A stretch of 53,453 bases of DNA from Campylobacter concisus UNSWCS (lineage in GTDB: Bacteria > Campylobacterota > Campylobacteria > Campylobacterales > Campylobacteraceae): NCBI RefSeq assembly GCF_000466685.1, contig NZ_ANNG01000016.1, forward strand, positions 1 to 53,453. Direction: 5' to 3'. The notes under the pieces were generated by a model. That model saw only the letters and a program-made list of their open reading frames with translations, was not told where the DNA came from and ran no database searches. The translations under genes were made by a program, and so were the position numbers. Below are positions 35,548 through 45,711 of the stretch, piece after piece. How positions within the stretch are numbered: position 1 is the stretch's first letter; the number at the start of each line of letters is the position of its first letter.

Positions 35548-36605
35548 TCCAAAATTTCATACCAAGTGTAACTATCATCCCCAAAATTCCCATTAAAAAG
35601 TGGTTTTAAAATTAAATCAAGACTCAAATTTTCACCAATTTTGAAATTTGAGCTTTGATAGATAAGTAGCCACTTTATATTTGCTAGCTTGCCCTCTTTT
35701 GCAAGTTTTAAAAACTCGTCAGCTCCTTCAAACATGCAAAGTCCTTTTAGATTTAGCTCTTTTTGAATGCTGACTTTGCGATATGGCACGCTAAAAAGTG
35801 GCAATGTTTCATCAAATTTATCGCCTCTTGAGTAGATTATGACGTCTGGGTTTTTGCCATTTTTTATAAGTCTGGTATCGAGCCTTGGTCGGTCTATCCG
35901 CACTGTATTCCCACCGATCACCAACGTATCTATGACGCTTCTAAGTTTATGCACATGCCTGCGGCTAAGCTCATTTGTGATGATACCACCACTTGCCACG
36001 CCGTTTTTACTAAGAGCTATTTTTAAAAAGCTAAATCCACCATTTTGATATGCCAAAAATGGCTCAAGTAGCTTATCACAGCGCTCTTTTAAAACGCTAA
36101 ATTTAACTTTCACTCCAGCACTTTGAAGTAAATTCCCGCCGCCATTTGCTATCTTATTTTCATCGTGGCTACCAATTATCACCTCGCTAAAACCAAGCTC
36201 TTTTAGTAAATTTGCACAAGGTGGCGTTTTACCATGATGTGAGCAAGGCTCAAGTGTGACATAAGCTTTTGCATTTTTTAGTAAATTTGAGTGGTTTTTT
36301 AGTATAAATTCATAGGTAAATTCTGGCTCTAAAAGGCCAAATTCGCCCTCTTTTATCTTAGAGCTAAATTTAGCGTTATACGCTTTTATAAAATCATCTT
36401 TAAATTTTTCGCTTTTTTTGCAAAGCGCAAAAAGTATCGCTGTCGGCTCAGCGTGTAAATATCCAGCCTTTTCATGAGCCTTGCAAGATAAAATTTGCCC
36501 ATTTTCATCAAGGACAAGACATCCAACTGCTGGATTTGGATAGGTCAGGATCTGAAATTTCCAAGCCTCGCTTAAAGCAAGATCCATGTAAAATTCGTCG
36601 TTCAT
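35544..36605 (-). CDS. ribD: Bifunctional riboflavin deaminase/reductase
   Basis: It deaminates and reduces the pyrimidine intermediate in riboflavin synthesis. The N-terminal zinc deaminase has His51-Ala-Glu53 and Cys121, Cys130 (EPCSHHGKTPPC). The C-terminal reductase begins near residue 185 (TNELSRRHVHKLRS, GGNTVRIDRPRL). The 353 aa are near the usual size, but the segment between HAE and the PC motif is about 40 residues longer than in E. coli RibD, with extra helices (residues about 62-105). It converges with the ferritin/VIT gene. Confidence 0.93.
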   Translation of the reverse strand: MNDEFYMDLALSEAWKFQILTYPNPAVGCLVLDENGQILSCKAHEKAGYLHAEPTAILFALCKKSEKFKDDFIKAYNAKFSSKIKEGEFGLLEPEFTYEFILKNHSNLLKNAKAYVTLEPCSHHGKTPPCANLLKELGFSEVIIGSHDENKIANGGGNLLQSAGVKVKFSVLKERCDKLLEPFLAYQNGGFSFLKIALSKNGVASGGIITNELSRRHVHKLRSVIDTLVIGGNTVRIDRPRLDTRLIKNGKNPDVIIYSRGDKFDETLPLFSVPYRKVSIQKELNLKGLCMFEGADEFLKLAKEGKLANIKWLLIYQSSNFKIGENLSLDLILKPLFNGNFGDDSYTWYEILD

Positions 36606-36656
36606 CCATGCCTCTTAGTAAAACACACCAGCCTTTGCCAGTGTGTTTTCATAAAT

Positions 36657-38306
36657 TTACGACAAGCCGTCGATTTTACCGTCTGCGTCTATCTTCATAT
36701 TGACCGCAGCTGGCACTTTTGGAAGGCCTGGCATTAGCATGATCTTACCGCAAACCGCGACGATAAAGCCGGCTCCCGTTCTAATGTCAAGGTCTTTTAC
36801 ACTAAATGTAAAGCCCTTTGCTCTACCCAAAAGCTTCGCATCGTCGCTAAATGAGTACTGAGTTTTTGCGATACAAACTGGCAAATGGCTCAAATTTAGC
36901 TCTTTTATCATCTCGATCTTTTTAAGAGCGGCCTCTTCAAAGACCACCTCGCCGGCTCCATAAATTTCCTTAGCGACCTTTTCTATTTTAGTTTTTGTAT
37001 CGTCACTCATCTCGTATGTGAAATTTATCTTACTTGGCTTATCGCACGCCTTTAAAACTAGCTCGGCAAGCCCAAGCGCACCTTTGCCACCTTTTAAGAA
37101 ATTCTCACAAACTGCCACTTCTACGCCAAGCTCACGGCAGTACTCTTTTACGAAATTTATCTCTTCATCAGTGTCAAAGCCAAATTTATTAAGCGCCACA
37201 ACTACGTTTTGACCAAATTTGACTTTTAAATTTTCGATGTGGCCGCCAAGATTTTCTATGCCTTTTTTAAGGGCGTTCATATCTGGTTTTGTGATCTCGT
37301 CTTTGTTTGCTTCACCGTTATATTTTAGCGATCTGATCGTGCTTACAAGTACCACAGCGCTTGGTTTAATCTCAGCAACCCTGCACTTTATATCTAAAAA
37401 TTTCTCAGCGCCAAGCTCCGAGCCAAAGCCAGCTTCAGTGATGACGTAGTCGGCTAAATTTAGAGCCGTTTTTGTTGCGATGACGGAGTTGCAGCCGTGT
37501 GCGATGTTTGCAAATGGGCCACCATGCACGAGCGTAGGTGTGTGCTCTAGTGTTTGAAATAAATTTGGTTTGATCGCATCTTTTAAGAGTATGCAAACAG
37601 CGTCTTGGCAGCCTAGATCACGCACGTAGATAGGCTTTTTATCGCTATCATAAGCAACCATAATGTTTGCTACGCGCTCTTTTAGATCTGATAAGCTTGT
37701 TGCTAGACAAAGCACAGCCATGATCTCGCTTGCGGCGGTAATATTAAAGCCATCTTCTCTTGGCACGCCGTCCGTTCTGCCACCTTGACCCACAGTGATA
37801 AATCTAAGCGCGCGGTCGTTCATATCCATACAGCGCTTCCATAAAATTTTCTCGATTTTTAGTGGGTTTTCTTGATAGAGGCTATTATCTATCATCGCTG
37901 AAATGAGGTTATTTGCCGATGTTATCGCGTGAAAATCGCCGGTGAAGTGTAAATTTAGATCCTCCATAGGCGCAAGCTGCGAGTAGCCACCACCTGCTGC
38001 TCCACCCTTTATGCCAAAAACTGGTCCAAGAGATGGCTCGCGAAGTGCTAGGCAGACCTTTTTACCAAGTGAATTTAGTGCGTCAGCTAGACCGATCGAC
38101 ATAGTCGTTTTGCCCTCGCCGTATGGGGTTGGATTAGTCGCGGTAACTAAGATGAGCTTTGAGTTTGATGGCTCAAGTCTAGGGGAAATTTTAGCCTTAA
38201 ATTTGCCGTAAAGCTCAAGCTCGTCTTCGTTTAAGCCTAGTTTTGCGGCAACTTTACTGATGTGTTCAAGTTTCGTTTGGTGAGTTATCTCGATGTCGCT
38301 TAGCAT
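36657..38306 (-). CDS. fhs: Formate-tetrahydrofolate ligase
   Basis: It makes 10-formyl-THF from formate, THF and ATP (549 aa, standard length). The nucleotide-binding PTPYGEGKTT is at residues 60-68 and the family stretch GGAAGGGYSQLAPMEDLNLH follows. The C-terminal region is intact. It supplies one-carbon units from formate, which fits an anaerobe or microaerophile that handles formate. C. jejuni, as I recall, lacks it, so it helps to narrow the lineage. It starts one base after rimP's stop, so it can be cotranscribed. Confidence 0.95.
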   Translation of the reverse strand: MLSDIEITHQTKLEHISKVAAKLGLNEDELELYGKFKAKISPRLEPSNSKLILVTATNPTPYGEGKTTMSIGLADALNSLGKKVCLALREPSLGPVFGIKGGAAGGGYSQLAPMEDLNLHFTGDFHAITSANNLISAMIDNSLYQENPLKIEKILWKRCMDMNDRALRFITVGQGGRTDGVPREDGFNITAASEIMAVLCLATSLSDLKERVANIMVAYDSDKKPIYVRDLGCQDAVCILLKDAIKPNLFQTLEHTPTLVHGGPFANIAHGCNSVIATKTALNLADYVITEAGFGSELGAEKFLDIKCRVAEIKPSAVVLVSTIRSLKYNGEANKDEITKPDMNALKKGIENLGGHIENLKVKFGQNVVVALNKFGFDTDEEINFVKEYCRELGVEVAVCENFLKGGKGALGLAELVLKACDKPSKINFTYEMSDDTKTKIEKVAKEIYGAGEVVFEEAALKKIEMIKELNLSHLPVCIAKTQYSFSDDAKLLGRAKGFTFSVKDLDIRTGAGFIVAVCGKIMLMPGLPKVPAAVNMKIDADGKIDGLS

Positions 38307-38307
38307 T

Positions 38308-38724
38308 TTACCACTCCAAATATGTTTTTGCTTTTTTTATCTCACTGATGTTGATCTCAAAAATTCCCTCTTCGTTTTCTACTGCGATGCTCTCTTCGTC
38401 CGCTTTTACAAGCCTTCCAGTAAATTTCTCAGCCTCGGTTTGAACTTTGACTAGCTCACCAACGCTCGCTTTAAAGTGTGAAGGCTTGCTAAGCTTTCTC
38501 TCAAGGCCAGGCGAGCTAACCTCAAGGTTATAATCTCCGCTAACTGGCGGTGTTACGTCAAAGATAGGCGAGAGCAGACGGCTCACTTTTTCGCAATCAT
38601 CAAGGCTCACTCCGCCATCTTTTGTGATATAAACTCTAAAAATAGCCCTGCCATTTTCATTTGCGATCTCGCTGTCGTAAAGCTCAACGCCGCATTCACG
38701 TACTAGTTTGTCTAAATTATCCAT
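38308..38724 (-). CDS. rimP: Ribosome maturation factor RimP
   Basis: This 138-aa protein assists assembly of the 30S subunit. The N-terminal YhbC domain has GVELYDSEIANENGRAIFRVYI and DGGVSLDDCEKVSRLLS; the C-terminal SH3-like domain holds VSSPGLERKLSKPSHF, the family signature. It overlaps rbfA by eight bases and follows infB in the operon order infB-rbfA-rimP. Confidence 0.95.
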   Translation of the reverse strand: MDNLDKLVRECGVELYDSEIANENGRAIFRVYITKDGGVSLDDCEKVSRLLSPIFDVTPPVSGDYNLEVSSPGLERKLSKPSHFKASVGELVKVQTEAEKFTGRLVKADEESIAVENEEGIFEINISEIKKAKTYLEW

Positions 38725-39082
38725 TTTTGTTTAAATCCTTTGAAATTTTATCAAACAACTTATCCATATGGTTTTGATACTCTAATCTATCGTCAAATTT
38801 AAAGTGAAAATTTGGACATCTATACCAGCCCTCAGCCGCCATGCAGTGGTTTTGCAAATGCCTACAAACGCGCTTTAGATGCCCCAAAATATACTCTTGC
38901 TCGCGCTCATCAAACATCATCTTGTCAAGATAGACAAAGGCGTCGTATCTGCCCTTTTTGCACTCGACATCAGTGACGCAAAGTCCCTTTAAAATGCTAT
39001 CTTCAAGAGTGGCTAGAGCCTCTGGTATGAGCTCTTTTAGCACACTCTCTGTTCTCATACGCTTTATTTCGTTAGCGTTCAT
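38717..39082 (-). CDS. rbfA: Ribosome-binding factor A
   Basis: This 121-aa KH-fold assembly factor binds 16S rRNA in late 30S maturation. The start [20 protein letters not shown] and the central [18 protein letters not shown] are typical. Its start overlaps the infB stop by four bases and its end overlaps rimP by eight, giving tight coupling. The [12 protein letters not shown] end is shorter than in E. coli. Confidence 0.93.
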   Translation of the reverse strand: MNANEIKRMRTESVLKELIPEALATLEDSILKGLCVTDVECKKGRYDAFVYLDKMMFDEREQEYILGHLKRVCRHLQNHCMAAEGWYRCPNFHFKFDDRLEYQNHMDKLFDKISKDLNKNG

Positions 39083-41736
39083 AGAGTAGCTTTCTCCTTG
39101 ACTTCTTTGAAGCTTTCGATGTAGTCATTTTCTCTGATGTCGTTGAAATTCTCGATACCAACGCCACACTCGTAGCCTTTAGCAACCTCTTTTACGTCAT
39201 CTTTAAAGCGTTTTAGTGAGCTTACCGAGCCCTCATAAACGACCACACCTTCTCTAATAAGACGAATTTTTGCCCCTCTGTTTATCGTGCCCTCAGTGAC
39301 GATACATCCAGCGATTGCGCCAACTTTTGGCACATGGATCACTTGGCGAACCTGAGCTTGACCAAGTTGCTCTTCTCTGATGATAGGTGACATTAGTCCG
39401 CCCAAAATCGCCTTCACATCGTCGATTAGATTATAAATAACATTATAAGTTTTTATTTCAACACCGCTCTCTTTTGCCTTCTCTTTTATCTCGCCAGTTG
39501 GCCTTATATTAAAGCCAAGGATGATGCAGTCGTTACTTGCACCTGCAAGCGCAACGTCGCTTTGCGTGATACCGCCTACGCCTGAGTGGATGACATTTAC
39601 TCTGATCTCGTCATTTGCTAGTTTTTCTAGGCTCGCTTTTAGCGCCTCGAGTGATCCGCCAACATCAGCTTTGATGATGACTGGAAGTGTTTTTAGCTCG
39701 CCCTCAGCGATCTTAGCACTAAGCTCATCGATACTAACCTTTGTGCTCTTACTAAGCTCTTTTTGGCGGATATATTCAGCCTTTTTCTGTGCGTACTCGC
39801 GAGCTTCTTTGTCGGTTTTGACACCTATTAATGTCTCGCCAGCCTCTGCTATCTCGCTAAGACCAACTATCACGCCACATTCGCCTGGTTTTATCTCTTT
39901 TAATGGCCTACCCTGATCATCAAGCAAGCTTCTTATCTTACCGTATGCAACGCCAGCTACGACAGTGTCTCCGACATGAAGCGTGCCGTTTTCAACAATG
40001 ATGGTAGCTACTGGACCACGGCCTTTTTGAAGTGAGCTCTCGATGACAGTAGCCTTTGCGTTTGCCTTTGGATTTGCCTTTAGCTCCAAAAGATCAGCCT
40101 GCAAAAGCACGATCTCAAGTAGATCATCTATGCCCATGCCTGTTTTTGCAGAGATTGGCACAAATTCATACTTGCCACCCCACTCTGTTGGCATGATGTC
40201 AAGCTCAGCAAGACCGGTTTTTACTAGATCAGGATTTGCTGACTCTTTATCCATTTTATTTATTGCGATGATTATTGGCACGCCAGCGGCTTTTGCGTGG
40301 CTAACTGCCTCTTTTGTCTGTGGTTTTACGCCGTCATCTGCTGCAACAACGATGATAACTATATCAGTTACGCCAGCGCCCCTTGCACGCATAGCCGTAA
40401 ATGCCTCGTGGCCTGGAGTGTCGATAAATGTGATATTTTTGCCGTTTTTATTTACCATATAAGCACCCACGTGCTGAGTGATGCCACCAGCCTCGCCTGC
40501 TGCTACGCGAGACTTTCTTATGTAGTCAAGTAGCGAGGTTTTGCCGTGGTCAACGTGACCCATAATGGTTATAACTGGCGCTCTTGGCTGGAGATTTTCA
40601 TCATCTTTTATCTCCTCTTCATAGGCTGCAACGTAGTCAAATTCTTTTTGATCATCGATGATATTTACCTCGACATTAAACTCATCAGCCAAAATTTCTA
40701 TCGCATCTTCATCCAAAAAGTCGTTTTTAGTTGTCATCATACCGAGCATAAATAGCTTGCCTATGACCTCGCTAGGCTGCTTGTTTAGCTTTTCAGCAAA
40801 TTCGTAAACGCGAATTTCTTTTGGGATATTTATCGAAGTTACAGCTTCGCTGTTTTGTTTATTTTCAGGCTTTTTGTGTTTTTTTCTAGCTCTTCTTTGT
40901 ATGCCGCCTTCGCCAAATGAATTTATCGTGTTATTGACGGTTGTTTTCATCGCATTTGGCTGTTTTGTCCTTTGCATAGGAGCTGGCGCTGGTGTTTTGA
41001 AGCTAAAATCAGGCAATACAACCACGTCTTCATCTTCAAGCACGATGTCGCCAAAGTCGCTTCCGCCAAGCAAGTCCATCTTCTCGGCACTATCTTTTTT
41101 GCTTACAACTGTTACTTTTTTCTCTTTTTTCTTTTTTCTAGCCAAATTTTCATCGCTAGCAGAGAACATACTCTTAAAATCGCTGATGTTAGCCACTGCT
41201 GCCTCAGCCTTTTTCTCCTCTTTTACTGGAGCTGGCGCCTCGAAATCTTTTTTCTTTTTAACTATCACAAGGCCACGTCTTTTTTGAGTCACGTCAGCCA
41301 AGCTCTCTTTTGGTTTTGGTGCTTCAGCTGGCTTTTGCTCAACTTTTACAGGCTCTTCTTTTTTGGGCTCAGTTTTAGGCTTTTCTTCTGAAATTTGCGC
41401 CTCTTTTTTAGGCTCAGTCTTTGCCTTTTCGGGTTTTGGCACAGACTTAGCAGCTGCCTTTTTAGGCTCGGCTTTAGGTTTTTCTTCTTTTTTAACTGGC
41501 TCTTTTTCTGCCTCTTTTTTAGGCTCTTTTTTTGCTTTTGGCTCGCTCTTTTTCTTTTTAAATTTATCTGGTATTACGCCAGTTTGAACGTATTCATATA
41601 TTGCTTCAGCCTCTTCAAGGCTCACAGCATTTGAGTGAGTTTTGACCTTTAGGCCTAGTTCTTGAGCTTTTTCGACTATCTCTTTACTTGGGTAGCCAAG
41701 CTCATTTGCGATCTCTGAAATCCTAACATTGCTCAT
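39079..41736 (-). CDS. infB: Translation initiation factor IF-2
   Basis: IF-2 (885 aa) brings initiator tRNA to the ribosome. The N-terminus has an IF2_N helix bundle ([19 protein letters not shown]), then a long Lys/Glu/Pro-rich linker (about 60-180), a basic patch near 281-290, and a second IF2_N segment. The GTPase core is intact: GHVDHGKT (393-400), DTPGHEAF and NKMD. Domains II, III and IV follow. Its start overlaps the ylxR stop by 14 bases. Confidence 0.98.
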   Translation of the reverse strand: MSNVRISEIANELGYPSKEIVEKAQELGLKVKTHSNAVSLEEAEAIYEYVQTGVIPDKFKKKKSEPKAKKEPKKEAEKEPVKKEEKPKAEPKKAAAKSVPKPEKAKTEPKKEAQISEEKPKTEPKKEEPVKVEQKPAEAPKPKESLADVTQKRRGLVIVKKKKDFEAPAPVKEEKKAEAAVANISDFKSMFSASDENLARKKKKEKKVTVVSKKDSAEKMDLLGGSDFGDIVLEDEDVVVLPDFSFKTPAPAPMQRTKQPNAMKTTVNNTINSFGEGGIQRRARKKHKKPENKQNSEAVTSINIPKEIRVYEFAEKLNKQPSEVIGKLFMLGMMTTKNDFLDEDAIEILADEFNVEVNIIDDQKEFDYVAAYEEEIKDDENLQPRAPVITIMGHVDHGKTSLLDYIRKSRVAAGEAGGITQHVGAYMVNKNGKNITFIDTPGHEAFTAMRARGAGVTDIVIIVVAADDGVKPQTKEAVSHAKAAGVPIIIAINKMDKESANPDLVKTGLAELDIMPTEWGGKYEFVPISAKTGMGIDDLLEIVLLQADLLELKANPKANAKATVIESSLQKGRGPVATIIVENGTLHVGDTVVAGVAYGKIRSLLDDQGRPLKEIKPGECGVIVGLSEIAEAGETLIGVKTDKEAREYAQKKAEYIRQKELSKSTKVSIDELSAKIAEGELKTLPVIIKADVGGSLEALKASLEKLANDEIRVNVIHSGVGGITQSDVALAGASNDCIILGFNIRPTGEIKEKAKESGVEIKTYNVIYNLIDDVKAILGGLMSPIIREEQLGQAQVRQVIHVPKVGAIAGCIVTEGTINRGAKIRLIREGVVVYEGSVSSLKRFKDDVKEVAKGYECGVGIENFNDIRENDYIESFKEVKEKATL

Positions 41737-41977
41737 TTAAGAGTATCTCCTTTAACTTCGGTGCGTCAAGTCCGAGGGCACCTTTAGTTTGTTTATCAAT
41801 TATTTTTTTTAAAATTTTGTCGTCTTTTTGCAAACAGCCATCACACAGATAGAAACTGCGACCATTTCCTTTGCCGCACTCCAAATTCTTGCCTACCAAG
41901 CGGTATCTTTTTAGCAAGTTTTGAGAAAATTTGACTTTGCAAGCGACGCATGTCCTTACTGGATTATTTTTATTCAT
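41723..41977 (-). CDS. YlxR-family RNA-binding protein (DUF448)
   Basis: This 84-aa protein resembles YlxR. Conserved features are [10 protein letters not shown] near the N-terminus and [10 protein letters not shown] in the middle, with four cysteines spaced for structure or metal. YlxR proteins bind RNA and, in Bacillus, act as nucleoid or RNase P-related regulators. It lies just upstream of infB in the usual order and overlaps it by 14 bases. It follows thrB with a 21-base gap. Confidence 0.85.
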   Translation of the reverse strand: MNKNNPVRTCVACKVKFSQNLLKRYRLVGKNLECGKGNGRSFYLCDGCLQKDDKILKKIIDKQTKGALGLDAPKLKEILLNEQC

Positions 41978-41998
41978 TATACCTTTTTAAACTTGTTT

Positions 41999-42883
41999 CT
42001 AGCTTTGCGTGATTTCGTATCCATCGTTATCAAATGAAAAAATTTCCACTCTAAAATCACCAAATTTACTCTTTAAAGCATCTTGTAAATTTTTAGCGTC
42101 GTCTTTATAAGCGATATTTAAAAAGCTTGAACCTGAGCCTGAAAGCGTACTCATAAGCGCTCCATTTTCATAGGCTACCTTTCGCACCTCAAAAAGCTCC
42201 TCTAAAGCGCTCATTCTACGCTCTTCGTGCATCATATCTTCACTTGCTATCTTCAAAAGATCATACCTTTTTTCATAAAAACAAGATGTTAAAAATGCAG
42301 CGTGAGAGAGGTTATTTATGCACTCTTTCATGGTGTAGTTTTTTGGTAAAATTTGCCTTGATGATGTCGTGCTCATCGGCTTATTTGGGATGACAACAAC
42401 TGCTTTTATCTCGTCGCTTAAATTTATTTTATTTGCATAGACACTGCCATTTTTTACGATCGCGCTGATAAATCCGCCGTGAACTGCTGGCGAGATATTG
42501 TCCGGGTGGGTTTCATAGATGATCGCTTTATTTAAAACGACGCTTTTGCTGGCCTTAAACCCAGCCATCTCGTAAGCTGAAGCTATAGCTCCAACGATCA
42601 CTGCAGAGCTACTGCCAAGTCCTCTTGAAAATGGGATATTGTTTTCAAAAACTACTCTAAAATTTTCATTTTTTCCAGTTAGCTCGAGAAAAATTTCATT
42701 AAAAATACTTAGAAAAATGTTGTTTCTTTTTAAATTTACACTATCGCTTCCCTCGCCATTTATCGAGACCGAGCTAAATTTAGATGGTTCGATCTTTACG
42801 CTATTAAAAAACTTTAAACTAAGCCCCAAAGCGTCAAAACCAGGTCCTAAATTTGCACTCGTAGCAGGGATTAAGATATTCAA
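41999..42883 (-). CDS. thrB: Homoserine kinase
   Basis: This GHMP kinase (294 aa) phosphorylates homoserine in threonine synthesis. The GHMP glycine/serine loop PFSRGLGSSSA is at residues 84-94, the start ILIPATSANLGPGFD is standard, and the C-terminal SGSGSSFLNIA loop is present. It starts eight bases after tsaB and precedes ylxR-infB, so an amino-acid gene is embedded in a translation cluster, as in related species. Confidence 0.95.
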   Translation of the reverse strand: MNILIPATSANLGPGFDALGLSLKFFNSVKIEPSKFSSVSINGEGSDSVNLKRNNIFLSIFNEIFLELTGKNENFRVVFENNIPFSRGLGSSSAVIVGAIASAYEMAGFKASKSVVLNKAIIYETHPDNISPAVHGGFISAIVKNGSVYANKINLSDEIKAVVVIPNKPMSTTSSRQILPKNYTMKECINNLSHAAFLTSCFYEKRYDLLKIASEDMMHEERRMSALEELFEVRKVAYENGALMSTLSGSGSSFLNIAYKDDAKNLQDALKSKFGDFRVEIFSFDNDGYEITQS

Positions 42884-42891
42884 ATTTTCTC

Positions 42892-43338
42892 CTAAACAGC
42901 TTGGATGATATAATCTGGAAGTGTATCTGAATTTAGTTTTAATTCATCTAAATTTAAAGGCAACACAAATCTCACAGGCTCAACTTTTTCAAGTGAAATT
43001 TCACCATTTTTTAGAACAAAACTTAAATTTTTATTTGCCCTGATCGCTTGACCGCCATTTAGACTAAAGCCACTAACCGCGTAAAATTCACAGCCCTTTG
43101 CCAAAGAAAAAGTCTTTAAAATGACGTAGGCCACCTTTAGCCCCATGAAGCTGCCTGGCGTGTTTGCGTAGATGATCTTTGTGATGTTAAATTTAGAGGA
43201 TAAATTTTCTAGGATTTTTATCAGAGCTTCGCTGACATGCTCGTCAGTTGTGATCTCATCAAATTTTACGCCATCTTTATAGACTCCAACCAAAAGCGGA
43301 GTCGATAAAGAGACTACTAAAATTTCAATATTTTTTAT
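42892..43338 (-). CDS. tsaB: TsaB-like tRNA threonylcarbamoyladenosine biosynthesis protein
   Basis: This short TsaB-like protein (ASKHA fold) partners TsaD in making the t6A base of tRNAs. Visible elements are a STPLLVGVY strand, the HVSEALIKIL helix and ANTPGSFMGLKVA, which matches the family G-P-GSFTGLR motif. I chose ATA at 43338-43336 as start: it overlaps the lpxC stop as ATAA, and AAAAGG lies seven bases upstream (43346-43351). It restores the first strand ILVVSLSTP (148 aa). The conservative alternative is TTG at 43293 (133 aa), which lacks a ribosome-binding site and removes that strand. The C-terminal half is shorter than in E. coli. Confidence 0.75.
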   Translation of the reverse strand: MKNIEILVVSLSTPLLVGVYKDGVKFDEITTDEHVSEALIKILENLSSKFNITKIIYANTPGSFMGLKVAYVILKTFSLAKGCEFYAVSGFSLNGGQAIRANKNLSFVLKNGEISLEKVEPVRFVLPLNLDELKLNSDTLPDYIIQAV

Positions 43339-44219
43339 GCAAATACCTTTTGATACTCTTTTAAAAGCTCGCCACTAAGCGTTGCGATCTCATAATTTTT
43401 CTCGTCTGCCATTAAAGCAAGTGTTAGTTTGTGGTTTAGGTCGTGGCTACCCGCAAATGCTGTGTAATCACCTAGTAAAGGTGCTCCAAGCAAGCTCAAA
43501 TCGCCAACCGCATCTAAAATTTTATGTCTTACAAACTCATTTTCAAATCTCAAACCCTCTGGATTTAAAATATGCGTATCATCGATAGCCACGGCGTTAT
43601 CAAGCGATGCACCAAGGGCTAAATTTTGAGCTTGCAAGCGTTGCAAATCTTTTAAAAAGCCAAAAGTTCTAGCACGAGCGATATTTTTCACAAATGAGCT
43701 CTTGCTAAATTCAAAAACATATCTTTGCTCGCCGATAACTGGGTGGTCAAATTTGATCGTATAGTCAAATTTTGGATTTCTTGAAGGCGAAGTTCGCACA
43801 AATTTTGACCCCTCAACCACCTCGACCTCGCGGCGGACAAGGATGACTTTTTTACCAGCGTCAAGATGTCTTATACCAGCCTCATCAAGCAACATACAAA
43901 AGCTTATCGCACTGCCGTCCATGACAGGAATTTCATTTGCATCAACTGAAATTCTAATATTATCAATGCCGTATCCATTTACAGCTGCCATTAGGTGCTC
44001 TATCGTGCTGATAAAGCCCTTTTCGTTGCCAACAACGGTTGCCATTTGCGTATTTATAACGTTTTTAGGCTCAGCTTTAAAACTAATACCAAGATCTTCA
44101 CGGTGCAAAATAATACCTGAATTTGCATCAAGAGGTTCTAGTATAAGTCTTATCGGCTCACCCTTATGAAGCCCTATACCAACGGTCTCAACGCGTCTTG
44201 CGATAGTAGTTTGTTTCAA
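43335..44219 (-). CDS. lpxC: UDP-3-O-acyl-N-acetylglucosamine deacetylase
   Basis: It performs the committed step of lipid A synthesis as a zinc amidase (294 aa). The zinc ligands are His75 (STIEHLMAA), His232 and Asp236 (RHKILDAVGD), and the general-acid His259 (SHDLNHKL) is present. The MDGSA and ARTFGF stretches are typical. It lies downstream of an M23 peptidase gene on the same strand with a 60-base gap. The tsaB start overlaps its stop codon. Confidence 0.96.
   Translation of the reverse strand: MKQTTIARRVETVGIGLHKGEPIRLILEPLDANSGIILHREDLGISFKAEPKNVINTQMATVVGNEKGFISTIEHLMAAVNGYGIDNIRISVDANEIPVMDGSAISFCMLLDEAGIRHLDAGKKVILVRREVEVVEGSKFVRTSPSRNPKFDYTIKFDHPVIGEQRYVFEFSKSSFVKNIARARTFGFLKDLQRLQAQNLALGASLDNAVAIDDTHILNPEGLRFENEFVRHKILDAVGDLSLLGAPLLGDYTAFAGSHDLNHKLTLALMADEKNYEIATLSGELLKEYQKVFA
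43346..43351 (-). promoter_or_regulatory. Ribosome-binding site that decides the tsaB start
   Basis: AAAAGG on the minus strand, inside the lpxC reading frame, is seven bases before an ATA codon that overlaps the lpxC stop (ATAA). This is the only good site near the tsaB N-terminus and argues for a non-standard ATA start. Confidence 0.55.
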
Positions 44220-44279
44220 AAATTTTCCTTATATTTTTTTGTTCGCTTATGATAGCACTAAAAAATCAAATTTGCAAAT

Positions 44280-45650
44280 TTAATTCTTATCTATCATCGC
44301 CTTTGCGGCATCTAAGACACTTGTCACATTGTCTTTTATCCACTTTTTATCCATCCATTGTTGAGGTCTTACCTCTTCGCCTTGGACCAAAATTCCAAAG
44401 TGAAGGTGATCTCCAAGCGCAAGACCGCTCGTTCCAGTTGTACCTATTTGATCGCCAGCAGCAACCATGTCACCCTCTTTTACCTTCGCACTTGAGCAGT
44501 GACCATAGAGCGAATAAAGTCCAAATCCATGATCTATCACAATGTTTAAACCATAAATTCCATTCTCAGATGCTAGCACAACGCGACCTGCATTGCTGGC
44601 TATTATCGGAGCTGATGCCACGCTTGCAAAGTCTATACCCATGTGCCATGACTCACTTACTTGCTCGTTATTATATGTATAGAAGCGGTGGTCGGCAAAA
44701 TCAGCTACTTTCTTGCCATTTCTAAGTGGGTAAAATGGGATGATATTAAAGCCGTTTGTGATGTCAGTATCGACGTTTGAAGTAAGTGCTGTTATCTTCT
44801 CTTCGTTTGAATTTCTTAGTGTTTCATTGACAAATTTCATCTTCTCAAGCCTTGAAAGAGCGTTTGGGTCTTTGGCGTATTGATCTGTTAGATCAACGAT
44901 CTTTCCGTCTAAAAATCTATCATTTAAAGCAATAGTTGAAGTTTTGTATTTTACATTTTCATAAAAATATCTCACGTGTGATTTGCTCTCATTGCCCGCA
45001 AAGTCTCTTGCGATGACCTCAGCGCTAAAGTTTTCAACCTGCACTGGCCAAGCAACGAGTGCTGCGTAAAAGCCCTCTTTGTAAAATGGTACGGCCTTAA
45101 ATTTCTTACCAAAATTTGTCTGGACATAGACCTCTTTTAGCTGATTGTCAGTCGCTCTAAAGACAACAACTGCGCTACCGCCTTTTGAGATAGAGTAAGA
45201 CTGAGAAAGCACGTAAAGATCAGGCTTAGAGGTATCAAGTACGACTTCAACTTTTTTGCTTGCTTTATTTCCTGTAAAAAAGCCCCATTTGCTAGTATCG
45301 ACTGCTTCTATGCTCATCTCATAAGTATCTTTTTGAGCGAAAAAGCCAGTTTTTGGGAAGGTTAAATTTACATCAAGCTCAGTGCTTGGATTTTGTATGA
45401 TTTGATTTAGTAAATTTAGATCATTTTTGCCGTCATTTATGCTAATGCGCACAAATTTTATGCCGCTGTCATCTTTAAATTTGATATTCATAGGCGAGCG
45501 AAGGTTCCAATAAACCTTATCAGCAACGCCGATAATTGGCTCGTTTCGTTCAAAGTCTTTCGACATCAAAGCATATCCAAAGCCACCAGCTAATATCAAA
45601 ACAAGTAAAACTACAACAATGCCAAAACCACCTATTCCACGTCTATACAT
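44280..45650 (-). CDS. M23 family peptidase (LytM-type), membrane-anchored
   Basis: This 456-aa protein has a single N-terminal membrane segment (about 8-28) and a periplasmic part. The C-terminal LytM domain (about 325-430) is intact, with zinc ligands in HMGIDFA and HLHFG and the GHCSSAKV stretch. It is thus a probable active endopeptidase cutting peptidoglycan cross-links, rather than a degenerate regulator. The middle (about 30-300) is beta-rich and has no recognised fold. M23 enzymes shape the cell in related helical bacteria; a role here is inferred. lpxC follows. Confidence 0.88.
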   Translation of the reverse strand: MYRRGIGGFGIVVVLLVLILAGGFGYALMSKDFERNEPIIGVADKVYWNLRSPMNIKFKDDSGIKFVRISINDGKNDLNLLNQIIQNPSTELDVNLTFPKTGFFAQKDTYEMSIEAVDTSKWGFFTGNKASKKVEVVLDTSKPDLYVLSQSYSISKGGSAVVVFRATDNQLKEVYVQTNFGKKFKAVPFYKEGFYAALVAWPVQVENFSAEVIARDFAGNESKSHVRYFYENVKYKTSTIALNDRFLDGKIVDLTDQYAKDPNALSRLEKMKFVNETLRNSNEEKITALTSNVDTDITNGFNIIPFYPLRNGKKVADFADHRFYTYNNEQVSESWHMGIDFASVASAPIIASNAGRVVLASENGIYGLNIVIDHGFGLYSLYGHCSSAKVKEGDMVAAGDQIGTTGTSGLALGDHLHFGILVQGEEVRPQQWMDKKWIKDNVTSVLDAAKAMIDKN

Positions 45651-45711
45651 ATATTATTACCTTAAATTTTATTTGCGAAATTTTACATTTAATCAATAAA
45701 TTTTTAGTTAA

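Noticed and set aside
40874-41391. Overlapping plus-strand ORFs inside infB
   Set aside because: They are antisense to the low-complexity Lys/Glu linker of IF-2, which gives long open frames rich in Phe/Leu/Ser by composition alone.
44249-44725. Plus-strand ORF of 158 aa over the M23 peptidase end
   Set aside because: It is antisense to the conserved LytM domain, with no homology-like pattern and no ribosome-binding site.
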